Below, in pieces: positions 24,920-33,120 of a stretch of 64,000 nucleotides of DNA. The DNA lies in NCBI GenBank assembly GCA_021816455.1, contig JAKAXU010000008.1:24686-88685 (forward strand), written 5' to 3'. Within the stretch, counting starts at the first letter, position 1, and each line of letters starts with the position of its first letter. Under the pieces are notes generated by a model. It saw only the letters and a program-made list of their open reading frames with translations, had not been told where the DNA came from and made no database searches. This DNA comes from Acidobacteriota bacterium (GTDB lineage Bacteria; Acidobacteriota; Terriglobia; Terriglobales; Acidobacteriaceae). The position numbers and the translations under genes are program-made.

Positions 24920-25768
24920 CTATCGCGCCGTCAGCGCTCCCGTGATCAAACTGTTGATTCCCCCGGTCGCCGCGGTCCGGCGCTTGATGAGGACGTTGTC
25001 GTGCGCGATGCGGCCCGCCTCCTGCCGCAGCTCCGCCGCAAGCATCTTCTGGATGTATGCCTGGCAGCGAAGATTTGCGACCTGCGCCTGCGCGGTGAGA
25101 AAAGGATTGGAGCCGGGCGTACTGACCGCAACCTGATTTTCCATCTGGTTGGCTGTCTGGAGGATGACGTCCGCGCCCTGGTCAGCGATGAGCGTGGTCT
25201 TCAGGTTCTCTTGTCCCAGTGCGTCGTCTACGTCCATCATCACGCGGTCCTGCGGCGAGGCTGTGTTGACCTGCGGGATCGCCCCATAGTTCGAAGTAAA
25301 GCTGGTCTGCAGGGCAGGAATTTCAGACGACAACCGGCTGTGCAAGATACTCTCGAACTGTTGCGGCCCGGGAGTCACCGCACTTGTGAAGGGCGTGTTG
25401 AAGATTTGGTTCATTTGACCACGAAAGCTGTTGATCGAATTCACGACAAATCCGCGTGCCTGATTGAGGGCCGCCAGCGGCGCTAAGGTCGTCTGATAGA
25501 GCTTCTGCGTCTGCTGAATGACCTGATTGATCGAGCTGAGCGAACTGCCGATGTCGTTCTGAATCGAGCTGAAGATCGAGTCGAAGATACTCAGAAATTG
25601 CCCGTGCGCGTACTTCGGAAGAACGAAGCACGTCTCCACTAGGAGAATGCCGACAAGCAGTCTCCTGTTCCAGCGAGCGCGGAAGCTCAGCGCACGGCGG
25701 CTCTCCGGGGCAGGATACGGTTCGCCGTTCAGGAGCAGTTCGTGTTCGAGTTTAGGCTTGTCATTCAT
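24920..25768 (-). CDS. VirB5/TrbJ-like pilus-associated protein (copy 1)
   Basis: 282 residues with a hydrophobic helix (LLVGILLVETCFVLP, about residues 34-48) and a cleavage-like HGQF, then helical segments with SSINQVIQQTQKLYQTTLAPLAALNQARG. It starts as ATGA overlap with the VirB4 stop. The shared SPQDR/SPQTR and ALTxR patterns show tandem duplication with the next gene. Confidence 0.75.
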   Translation of the reverse strand: MNDKPKLEHELLLNGEPYPAPESRRALSFRARWNRRLLVGILLVETCFVLPKYAHGQFLSIFDSIFSSIQNDIGSSLSSINQVIQQTQKLYQTTLAPLAALNQARGFVVNSINSFRGQMNQIFNTPFTSAVTPGPQQFESILHSRLSSEIPALQTSFTSNYGAIPQVNTASPQDRVMMDVDDALGQENLKTTLIADQGADVILQTANQMENQVAVSTPGSNPFLTAQAQVANLRCQAYIQKMLAAELRQEAGRIAHDNVLIKRRTAATGGINSLITGALTAR

Positions 25769-28413
25769 TGGCTCATTGCCTCCTGCATCTCTCCGGACAG
25801 TTCGACCGGTAAGGGCGCCAGTTCAGCCAGTCCGCTCGGATATGTGGCGGCTAGCTCCTCGTAAGCTTCGATCAGCGGCAGTTGCCGATGCTGGCGCAGC
25901 CACCACTTGCGAAACGACCTCTCCCTTGCATAAGTCGTCGTGATCCAGTAGTCCACGGGGCTCGGAACAATCCTTATCGCGTGGGTGGATTCGGCCTTCT
26001 CTCCAATCGCAATCAGGAACTCGGCGCTGTGACCCTTCTTTGGGTGAGCGAAGGTCTTAATCTGATTCAGCGCCGTTTCGTTCAGATGGACATGCTCGCG
26101 GAGAGCGGTCATGTCGCCTGGTTGCTTGCCGATGATTTTTGTCGTAGCGTTCTTCACGATTCCGGCGCCGTGCTCGTTGGGCTTATCGGGGGTGCCGACA
26201 AAGTCTTCCGGCGTCTGGCTGATGCCCCAAACGCTCGCATTGCGCTTACGAGCAGTGCGGAAGAGCTGGACCACCACGCTGGCCAGGATCGGCGATTCAA
26301 GAAGCGCCCAGCACTCGTCGAGCAGAACGATGCTCGGCTGCCCGGTCATTCCCGACGCGCGATAGGTTGCTGTATGCGCTATCAGTAGACTCATCGCGCG
26401 TTCGAGGCGCGGATCGTCCTTTAGCTTCTCGACGTTGAAGTAAAGCCACGGATTGTTCAGTTCGATAGTGGTGGGGCGATCGAAGAGCCGCGCGTATGGA
26501 CCCTCGTCGACCCAGGCGCGCAGTTTGGTCGACGCCATCTGCGCCATCGCGTTGATCTTCTGGTTGCGGTCGCGGTCCTGCCAGTGCGCCAATTCCGCCG
26601 CCAGATCTCCGAACAGTGGAATCGGATTCGAGGACTTCGCGCTGCAGCGTTTGTACGTCGATGCAATAGCTTCGAGCAGTACGCTGTCGAGAAGATCGAT
26701 GTCGAGATCCGGAGGCGTGTTCTCCCCCAGCATGTGCCGCGTCAGGTTCTTGAGAAGCGAAATCTGGTCATTCGAGGGCCGGTCCTCGCTCCGCGGCAAG
26801 TCCCACGGATTGATGGTTTGCTCCGAGTCGAGCGACATCTCGATCATCTCCCCGCCCATCAACTCAACCAGCGGCTGATAGGAGTCTCCCCGCTCAAGGA
26901 TCGAGATGAGTGGATTTGCGCGCGCCGCCATGAGCAACATCTGCTGCGCAGCAAGCGTTTTGCCGCCGCCACTCTTTGCCATCAATAAGCCGTTGGCGTC
27001 GGAGAGGTCGGGATCGAACATGGAGAAGGGAATGAGCTGGCGATAGGGAGTCTCGAAGAGAATCAGAGGACTCCTACGCGTGCCGGTCCAGGGCATCTCT
27101 ACAGGTACAAGATCGGCGACGTTGGATGAGAGCATGTCCTGGTCCCGTTTGTCCGCCTCAGCCATCCCCGGCAACGTCCCAAGAAAGATGCGCCGCTTAG
27201 CGATCGTCTCCGCAACCGCCTTCGCGCCATTCATGTGGGTGAAGGCGTTCAGAACCTCTTGCGTACGATTCGCGAGTTCGCGTTCCGACCTTTCGAGATC
27301 GCGAACCGTGATCGCCGGTTGAGACGTTCGGACTACAACGCATAGGCTGAGCTTCGCTGTCTTAAGAGAGGAAGAGATGATGTCGCGCTGGACCTGGATG
27401 AGCTGCGCCTGCGCGACCTCCGCCTCAGGATTGGATTTGAAGTTTCCGTTCGCGTCCTTCTGCGCGGCAGTCATCTTCTGCAGGCGCTTCTTGTAGCTCT
27501 TAAGCACCTTCACCTGGTCGGGAATGACCACTTGACCGCTGATGACGACCGGAAAGCCAAGAGTCGAGAAGTTCTTGAGCATCCCCGGAAAAGTGGCATC
27601 CGGTAATTCCTTGAGACTAACGACCGCGTAGAGGTACCCATCGATGTTGAGGTAGGTCTCGGTCTCATTGAGGATGCTTGCCTCGGTCGCCTGTTCCCGC
27701 GCGCTGCGGTACTCGATCATCTCCTCTCCAGGAACATACGACCGCCGATCGCGCCTGATCGGATGCTGCGCGTGTTTCACCTCTTCAAAAAGATCCTGAG
27801 TCGAGAGCCTCCGGGGCCCGAGGCCGGCCGCCTCCATCGACCCCTCGATGCCCCGGAGGATGGATTCAAACTCGGCCAGAAAGGTCTCATGCTCCTTGCG
27901 GGTACGCTGAATGGCCCTTCTTTGGCTTAGTGTGAATCCGTTTGCACTGCGCTTCTGCTGAACGGAGTGGTAGAGCTTCGCGTGGATCCGCGGGTCCCAG
28001 ATGAAGTAGACATGAAGGCGGTTCTCAAAGAAGTATCCGCTGCCTTCCTTTTGACGCCACATCCGGAGCCTATGCGTATCGAGGGCCATCACCTCCGACT
28101 GCTCGGTGCGCTGCTCGTGAACGTAACTTTCGAGAAGATCGCCGAGGCGCTCAGAGATCTCATAGCGAAACTGAATGCGCATGCTGACGTCGGGAACGCT
28201 GCGGAACAACGCTTCGAGCATCGACTTGTTCTGGTTGCGGTCGTCGTCAGTGGCGAAGTAAGCGAGGATGCCTTTGAGCTCATATCCCGCGACGAATGCT
28301 CCGTTGGTGCGGACTATGATGTTGTCGCCGAAAGGGAGATCGCGCAAAGGCAACAACTCGCAGACCGCGGGCGCTTTGAGCCTTCTATCGTGTTCTGCTT
28401 GAGTGACCGGCAT
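25765..28413 (-). CDS. virB4: VirB4/TrbE-like transfer ATPase
   Basis: The 882-residue protein starts at ATG 28413 after GGGGAGG. The N-terminal CagE/VirB4 domain spans about residues 20-400, and the ATPase core has Walker A SGGGKT at 481-486 and Walker B VLLDECW at 696-702. The SQTPEDFVGTPDKPNEHG stretch and IKTFAHPKKGHSAEFL fit the family. VirB4 powers pilus assembly and substrate transfer. No VirB11 gene lies nearby. This is the most conserved transfer marker in the window. Confidence 0.95.
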   Translation of the reverse strand: MPVTQAEHDRRLKAPAVCELLPLRDLPFGDNIIVRTNGAFVAGYELKGILAYFATDDDRNQNKSMLEALFRSVPDVSMRIQFRYEISERLGDLLESYVHEQRTEQSEVMALDTHRLRMWRQKEGSGYFFENRLHVYFIWDPRIHAKLYHSVQQKRSANGFTLSQRRAIQRTRKEHETFLAEFESILRGIEGSMEAAGLGPRRLSTQDLFEEVKHAQHPIRRDRRSYVPGEEMIEYRSAREQATEASILNETETYLNIDGYLYAVVSLKELPDATFPGMLKNFSTLGFPVVISGQVVIPDQVKVLKSYKKRLQKMTAAQKDANGNFKSNPEAEVAQAQLIQVQRDIISSSLKTAKLSLCVVVRTSQPAITVRDLERSERELANRTQEVLNAFTHMNGAKAVAETIAKRRIFLGTLPGMAEADKRDQDMLSSNVADLVPVEMPWTGTRRSPLILFETPYRQLIPFSMFDPDLSDANGLLMAKSGGGKTLAAQQMLLMAARANPLISILERGDSYQPLVELMGGEMIEMSLDSEQTINPWDLPRSEDRPSNDQISLLKNLTRHMLGENTPPDLDIDLLDSVLLEAIASTYKRCSAKSSNPIPLFGDLAAELAHWQDRDRNQKINAMAQMASTKLRAWVDEGPYARLFDRPTTIELNNPWLYFNVEKLKDDPRLERAMSLLIAHTATYRASGMTGQPSIVLLDECWALLESPILASVVVQLFRTARKRNASVWGISQTPEDFVGTPDKPNEHGAGIVKNATTKIIGKQPGDMTALREHVHLNETALNQIKTFAHPKKGHSAEFLIAIGEKAESTHAIRIVPSPVDYWITTTYARERSFRKWWLRQHRQLPLIEAYEELAATYPSGLAELAPLPVELSGEMQEAMSQ

Positions 28414-28603
28414 AGCCAACCTCCCCGCTCAGAGTTCCCGCACCTTCAATCTGCAATTGCTGCTCCACAATCCGCGCCAGTGGAACAATCTCTTCATGAA
28501 TGCGCGCCGCGAAGATCACACTTGCGAACGCGACGCGTGCGGCTTCCGCGTCTAAAACAGCAACGACCGTTCCGTTCTTCTGTGTTCTGATCGATGCCTG
28601 CAT
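28385..28603 (-). CDS. Small hypothetical protein between VirB3 and VirB4
   Basis: 72 residues, starting at ATG 28603 with GAGGAG about ten bases upstream and overlapping virB4 by 29 bases. It reads like a small alpha/beta protein (NGTVVAVLDAEAARVAFASV, IVEQQLQIEGAG). The overlap with virB4 implies coupled translation. Function unknown. Confidence 0.5.
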   Translation of the reverse strand: MQASIRTQKNGTVVAVLDAEAARVAFASVIFAARIHEEIVPLARIVEQQLQIEGAGTLSGEVGYAGHSSRTR

Positions 28604-28607
28604 AGAC

Positions 28608-28952
28608 TCAGCTCTCCTCGTCGACCACGTAAGGTTGCGTCAGTTCCGAATCTCGCTCAAGCGCGCACCAGGCTTTCGGAGCGAAGAAGGAGCGGGCGAG
28701 GTCGGTGAGATAGCCGCGCGGCCTGCCATATTTGAAAAGGATCAGAAACGGCACGGCTAGCGCCGGTACGACGAACTCCATGAAGATGTTGAGCGGAATC
28801 CCGAACACGTGCGCGTTGCCGCTCACGAAGTGGGCAAGGAGATTCATCAGCGCGGCCAAAGCGAGCACCAGAATCAGGTCCTCGAACTCAAGACCAAGGA
28901 ACGTCACCTTGGTGTGAAGGTTGCGATGCACCGGCGTAAGATCGAGACTCAT
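28608..28952 (-). CDS. virB3: VirB3-like inner-membrane protein
   Basis: 114 residues starting MSLDLTPVHRNLHTK. The stretch FLGLEFEDLILVLALAALMNLLAHF and a second hydrophobic segment (EFVVPALAVPFLILFKYG) give the two-helix VirB3 fold, ending GRPRGYLTDLARSFFAPKAW. VirB3 is needed with VirB4 for pilus assembly. GGGAGGG precedes the ATG, and it sits just upstream of virB4 as usual. The longer frame starting at 28973 is not needed. Confidence 0.8.
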   Translation of the reverse strand: MSLDLTPVHRNLHTKVTFLGLEFEDLILVLALAALMNLLAHFVSGNAHVFGIPLNIFMEFVVPALAVPFLILFKYGRPRGYLTDLARSFFAPKAWCALERDSELTQPYVVDEES

Positions 28953-28956
28953 CCGC

Positions 28957-29412
28957 TTACCCTCCCACCCCATGCGCTTGCGTGACCATCGATTCGGCCA
29001 AACGCATCATTCCGGAGACTATGAGGGCGCCGAAGGCCGCTATGAGTTTCCTGATCCACGTTGAGCCTGGGTAGATCTCCGAAACCACGCCTCCCATGTG
29101 CAGGGCCATCGCCGCCAACTGCGTGAGCGCGAACATAGGCAGGATCACGTTGGCCGTCCAGTTCACTAGACTCATGGTTGCCATCCAGAATGCGTCGGCG
29201 CTTGTCGCGCCCGCGTGCTGTACAAAACCTTCCAGGGCCCTCAACATTCCTGAGCACATCAGTGAGGCAAAACCCCCGTAAAGAAGGTTCTCGAAAGGGG
29301 CGCTCTTGCTGTAGCGGTAAACCGCTCCGGCAAAGAACATGCCGGCCATGGTGGGCATCATGGTATTACCTGCCCAGGAGGCAAGATTCGTGATTGCGCC
29401 ATCGAGGCTCAT
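28957..29412 (-). CDS. Pilin-like membrane protein (third copy)
   Basis: 151 residues with about four hydrophobic stretches. The C-terminus, ALIVSGMMRLAESMVTQAHG, matches LMVISGLGRMAEGFITQAQG of the VirB2-like protein, so the two share an origin. The gene lies between a longer membrane protein and virB3. It may be a minor pilin or an assembly factor. Confidence 0.6.
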   Translation of the reverse strand: MSLDGAITNLASWAGNTMMPTMAGMFFAGAVYRYSKSAPFENLLYGGFASLMCSGMLRALEGFVQHAGATSADAFWMATMSLVNWTANVILPMFALTQLAAMALHMGGVVSEIYPGSTWIRKLIAAFGALIVSGMMRLAESMVTQAHGVGG

Positions 29413-29422
29413 ACATTGCTCC

Positions 29423-30085
29423 TTAAGCCGCCATCGCCTTGAAAAGCGAAAGAAGGCCGCTCACACAGAGGAAAGAAATCGCGGCGAAGACCAGCCTGGT
29501 CCAGGGTCTGTGCCGGACGAAGTTGATGACTGCTCCGACACACGCCAGTCCCGCCGCGGCCGGCATGATTTGACCCACAATGTAATTCCAGAGGGAGGTG
29601 AGCATGTCGGTCATTGCGTACTCGCCTCCCGAGTTCCATCCCTGAAAGAGCTGCATCGTTGCCGAGAGCGACATCAGGAACAGAGCCGCGACGACTGATC
29701 CGAGCGGGTTCTCTCCTGTGGCTCCATCGAGCGTGGCCTTCAGGACGAAGTAAGCTGCCAAAACGGGGACCAGCTTGGCGACGACGATCTGGCTAACGAA
29801 GTTTTTGAAGACTGTCTCCATGCTGGCGAGCCAGCTCGTACCCACCGATCCGCTGCCAGATGGAATGTTGATACCCTGCGCCGCGATCCACGACAGCAAC
29901 TCCGGAAGTGTCAGCAGGATCACGGTCCACATGATCCACTTGCCTGTACGGCCGTTTACGTGGAAGTTGATCCCGCCTTCGTGGCGCAGGCTCACTCCCG
30001 CGGCGGCCAGCGTGCAGAACGCCGCCGGCGCCGCGAGATCGAGCAGCAGTTGGAGAAGGTCGAGGAGGAACTGTGGCGTCTGCAT
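29423..30085 (-). CDS. Pilin-related polytopic membrane protein
   Basis: 220 residues, beginning MQTPQFLLDLLQLLLDL. It has at least four hydrophobic segments and a central NIPSGSGSVGTSWLASMETVF loop. The end (FLCVSGLLSLFKAMAA) weakly echoes the neighbouring pilin-like proteins. It lies 15 bases after the VirB2-like gene. Role unknown; a channel or pilus-base protein is possible. Confidence 0.55.
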   Translation of the reverse strand: MQTPQFLLDLLQLLLDLAAPAAFCTLAAAGVSLRHEGGINFHVNGRTGKWIMWTVILLTLPELLSWIAAQGINIPSGSGSVGTSWLASMETVFKNFVSQIVVAKLVPVLAAYFVLKATLDGATGENPLGSVVAALFLMSLSATMQLFQGWNSGGEYAMTDMLTSLWNYIVGQIMPAAAGLACVGAVINFVRHRPWTRLVFAAISFLCVSGLLSLFKAMAA

Positions 30086-30100
30086 GACTTTCCGCCTTCT

Positions 30101-30535
30101 TTACTGAATGCCTTGCGCTTGAGTAATGAAGCCTTCAGCCATGCGTCCGAGACCGGAGATCACCATGAGAGCAACGCCGGTCACGCCCCAGCCGAGATAG
30201 CCGCGTCCGGACTTGAAGTGCCAGCCAGCCACGCCGAGGCAGGCGACCGCAACGACCGGCGCGATGACGTTGCAGCCCCAGTTCACGATGTTGAGGACGG
30301 TGCCTTCGACCGTTGTTGCTTGCTGGCCTTGCACGGCTTGGCCGAATTGAGGGGAGGTGCCGAGGTTCTGGGCTCTCGCCATGAACGGCACGGCAAGATT
30401 GCCAATGAAGATAAGCCCCAATACAAACTTCATGGCGATGTGTATCCAATTGACTTCATCGGGGCGATGAAGAGTACGGGGGGATGTCGGGGCGGACACT
30501 GGGGAGCGCCGCCAGAAGGTGAGTTCGGTTCTCAT
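30101..30535 (-). CDS. virB2: VirB2/TrbC-like pilin precursor
   Basis: 144 residues starting at ATG 30535 after AGGAG. A long leader of about 50 residues ends at a cleavage-like AQN; two hydrophobic helices follow (VIAPVVAVACLGVAGWHF and GWGVTGVALMVISGLG), separated by GRGYLG. This is the VirB2/TrbC layout. It is the first gene of the main transfer operon, as expected for the most abundant component. Confidence 0.75.
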   Translation of the reverse strand: MRTELTFWRRSPVSAPTSPRTLHRPDEVNWIHIAMKFVLGLIFIGNLAVPFMARAQNLGTSPQFGQAVQGQQATTVEGTVLNIVNWGCNVIAPVVAVACLGVAGWHFKSGRGYLGWGVTGVALMVISGLGRMAEGFITQAQGIQ

Positions 30536-30586
30536 ACGATTTTTCTCTCCTGGACCCGGCTGCTCGGGGCATCCGTGTCGAGCAGG

Positions 30587-30615
30587 AGATTGCGTCTCGA
30601 TCGAAACTCAGTCAA
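30587..30615 (-). promoter_or_regulatory. ICE-type promoter of main transfer operon
   Basis: On the minus strand TTGACT, a 17-base spacer and CAATCT lie 52 bases before the pilin gene. The -35 region and the following GAGTTT match those of the primase and MoxR-operon promoters. Confidence 0.5.
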
Positions 30616-30802
30616 ATTGGCGGGCGCGGACCGAGATGGGAAACAGTACTATCCCTCGGCGCATGAGCGGGTTCCGCGGCCCGGTGCGTGCTGACGCGGT
30701 CCGGTGCCCAGCCAGCAAATTGGCAGGAATGGAAAAAATCGAGCTAGAATCTCAATCGAGGAGCTCGGTGTCGCAAGCTGTCGCCAGGCCAGGGACAACG
30801 GA

Positions 30803-31258
30803 ATGGCATCCACATCGCGGCTGAATCCGTATCAGTGCGACCAGTGCGGGACCACGAATATCGTGGCCGCTCCGCTTCTCTACGAACAGGGAACGCGCAG
30901 TTATTCAGGGCCCTTCCATTCAGGCACGAGCCAGTCCTACTCCGCCCAAGCTGTCGCGCCGCCCGATCCCCGCGGCTACGGACGGTCTCTCCTGCTTTGG
31001 GGAATACCAATATGCTTCACTTTCTTTTTGGGATTGGTCGGCCTTGGAGGGATTTTGGAACATCCGCGTTCCATTGCAACGTCGGGAAACATCGTCGCCA
31101 TTTTATTGCTTCTGGGCGTGGCGTGCATTGGAGGAATGCTCCTGCGTTTCCGCAGCATCGTCCGGTATAACCGGGAAGTCTATCCGCGCCTCTACTGGAA
31201 CTGGGAGCACACTTACATCTGCAGGCGATGCGGACGCTCTTTATTCATTCCTTCCTAG
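30803..31258 (+). CDS. Two-pass membrane protein with split zinc ribbon
   Basis: 151 residues from ATG 30803. YQCDQCGTTN near the N-terminus (about residues 10-19) and YICRRCGRSLF near the C-terminus together give four cysteines that can form one zinc site. Between them are two transmembrane helices (LLWGIPICFTFFLGLVGLGG; SGNIVAILLLLGVACIGGML). It is divergent from the main transfer operon. No family was recognised. Confidence 0.55.
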   Translation: MASTSRLNPYQCDQCGTTNIVAAPLLYEQGTRSYSGPFHSGTSQSYSAQAVAPPDPRGYGRSLLLWGIPICFTFFLGLVGLGGILEHPRSIATSGNIVAILLLLGVACIGGMLLRFRSIVRYNREVYPRLYWNWEHTYICRRCGRSLFIPS

Positions 31259-31384
31259 ATCTGCCCCAAAAACGCTGTTGCGAGTTGATCCGCAAACCTT
31301 AGCTTGCCGGGCATGGCATCGCCATGTGAATCGGTCGAGCCGCTGAAGTTGTTTACCAGATGTCGGCCCAACCGCACAGTCACC

Positions 31385-31708
31385 GGGACCGATAATTGCC
31401 CATCCGCACTTTGGGGCATCGGGATCGATCTTTGCTCATTTCCGAATTGAGCAATCGGGACCGAAGTTGACTCAACCGCACATTGGGTGAACCGGACCGA
31501 CCTTTGCTCAACTGCACAGTGAGTCATCGGGATCGATCTTTGCTCATTTCCGAATTGAGCAATCGGGAGCGAAGATGACTCAACTACACTCTGGGTCAAC
31601 CGGACCGACCTTTACTCAACCGCACTTTGGGGCAACGGGAGCGAACATTGCTCAACTGCACGATGAGTCAACCGGATCGATCTTTGCCCATTTCAGCTCG
31701 CACTTTCA
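31385..31708. repeat. Tandem array of nine degenerate 36-bp units
   Basis: Nine consecutive units of exactly 36 bases, with boundaries at 31385, 31421, 31457, 31493, 31529, 31565, 31601, 31637 and 31673. They share starts such as GGGACCGA or CGGACCGA and a TTTGCTCA-type core. Units 2 and 5 are identical and contain TTGCTCA-TTTCCGAAT-TGAGCAA, an inverted repeat. The last unit is incomplete in its second half, and a half unit may precede the first. There are no spacers, so this is not a CRISPR. It could be an iteron-like origin, an IS end or a minisatellite. Confidence 0.9.
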
Positions 31709-31791
31709 CGAATGACCGCAGCACCGTAGCATCATTGATTGCGAAAGGCTGAAGACTCCGAACTGGGTAGGAATGACGAAGCAAGGCCTAA

Positions 31792-31824
31792 CAAAAGAAC
31801 GCCCTGGCGGATTGAGCCAGGGCG
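31792..31824 (-). terminator. Rho-independent terminator after virB10
   Basis: On the minus strand CGCCCTGGC, loop TCAATCC, GCCAGGGCG, then TTCTTTTG. It lies 27 bases after the virB10 stop. Confidence 0.85.
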
Positions 31825-31850
31825 AAAAGAAGAGAGAAGATGTGGCTGCT

Positions 31851-33101
31851 CTACTGAGCCGTGGGAGCTACCTTTTGAAGCTCGGAAGGGGTCTGTTCGT
31901 GCTTGGTAAAGACTACGTAGATCTTCGTGTCCGCGGGGACGGAAACGACGACGCGGCTGTTCGCATCGAGATTCATCACTTCGGAGTCGCCTGCAGTACC
32001 AATGTTTTCGGCCAGCCGCTCCCGCAGCATGTCATCTTCCGAGAACGCGGCGCTCGAATTGTTGCCGGCCACTTCCGCAAGCACTGAACCGAGGCCGGAC
32101 GCCGCGCGCACAAAGAAATTCTTGCCCGTGTTCTTTCCATAGACATTTCCCTTGATTGGCCCGAGATCGAGCCCCGTGCCCACGGCGTCGATCTTCTCCC
32201 GCGCGCCGTCGAGCAATTCGATCTCGTCGAATTTCACGCTGACAAACCCGCTTCGATCGGCCTGCTGGAGCTGGCCGTATACACGCGCCCCGGCGGGAAC
32301 GATGATTCTGTCGCCGATGGCGTATGTGTATTCGACTACGGCGACCACAGGAGCCTGCACTGCGCTCGATATCTGCGTTTCAAGCTTCGCTTGAATGCGC
32401 GTTCCCGGTGTGAGTTCTAATCGTGGTGTGCCATCGTCATCACCATTGACCTTGGGTGCGGCGCCGGCTTGGTTTTGTGCCACGCTCCGCACGAAGATGA
32501 GCGATGGCTCCTTCAAACTGTTCTGCTGCGTTTGCGGTGTCTCTGTCGGCGGAGCCCCGCCGTAGGGAGCCGGATCTTCCCACTTCTGCTGTGTGTCTGC
32601 GAAGGAAGGCACTGCTCCCAAAGAACTGGCGACGGCGGGCTTGCCGGCGAATGGCTTGGTGGTTTCGCCACCATTTAGCGTGCGTGTGCGCCGAATGTCG
32701 CTTGGCCCAAGTTGACCGGTCGTGTTGTCCGGCGCTGGCGTACGTGGGGTGTCCATCAGCGGCGTCACGCTGCTTTTGGAGGGAGTCGCTTGCTCTTGTT
32801 TTGCTTGCTGATACTGAGACCCCTCTTTCACTGGAGTCGGCTTCCTCGGCGATTTGCCGACGATAGCCGTAAAGACAAAGAAGAGGACCGCAACGGCCAG
32901 TCCGCTGCCAAGAAGAATCAGCTTGCCCTTGCTGATTCCTTCGACTCCCTTGACGTCAGCTCGGGTCGCGAACTTCGGAGCGGGCTCCTGGTTGTTGTTG
33001 AGACCCTGCGTCGAGGGATCTTCAACCATCGGCCCTGCGGGATCCATCACTGACGTCGGCAAGCCGCCGCTTCCATTCCTGATGTTGTCGGTGACACTCA
33101 T
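31851..33101 (-). CDS. virB10: VirB10/TrbI-like channel scaffold
   Basis: 416 residues: a cytoplasmic start, one membrane helix (GKLILLGSGLAVAVLFFVFTA, about residues 59-79), a Pro/Thr/Gln-rich periplasmic linker and a C-terminal barrel domain with LELTPGTRIQAKLETQISSA, VPAGARVYGQLQQAD and RVVVSVPADTKIYVVF. This is the VirB10 layout; it spans both membranes and senses ATP energy. It is last in its operon and is followed by a terminator. Confidence 0.9.
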   Translation of the reverse strand: MSVTDNIRNGSGGLPTSVMDPAGPMVEDPSTQGLNNNQEPAPKFATRADVKGVEGISKGKLILLGSGLAVAVLFFVFTAIVGKSPRKPTPVKEGSQYQQAKQEQATPSKSSVTPLMDTPRTPAPDNTTGQLGPSDIRRTRTLNGGETTKPFAGKPAVASSLGAVPSFADTQQKWEDPAPYGGAPPTETPQTQQNSLKEPSLIFVRSVAQNQAGAAPKVNGDDDGTPRLELTPGTRIQAKLETQISSAVQAPVVAVVEYTYAIGDRIIVPAGARVYGQLQQADRSGFVSVKFDEIELLDGAREKIDAVGTGLDLGPIKGNVYGKNTGKNFFVRAASGLGSVLAEVAGNNSSAAFSEDDMLRERLAENIGTAGDSEVMNLDANSRVVVSVPADTKIYVVFTKHEQTPSELQKVAPTAQ

Positions 33102-33120
33102 AACCTTTCACCTCTCCTCT

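Noticed and set aside
31255..31599. Minus-strand frame with a 12-residue peptide repeat
   Set aside because: The peptide repeat is a by-product of the 36-bp DNA repeat. The same frame has a stop in unit 7, and there is no convincing ribosome-binding site.
31385..31708. CRISPR array
   Set aside because: Units are contiguous without unique spacers, and no cas gene is in the window.
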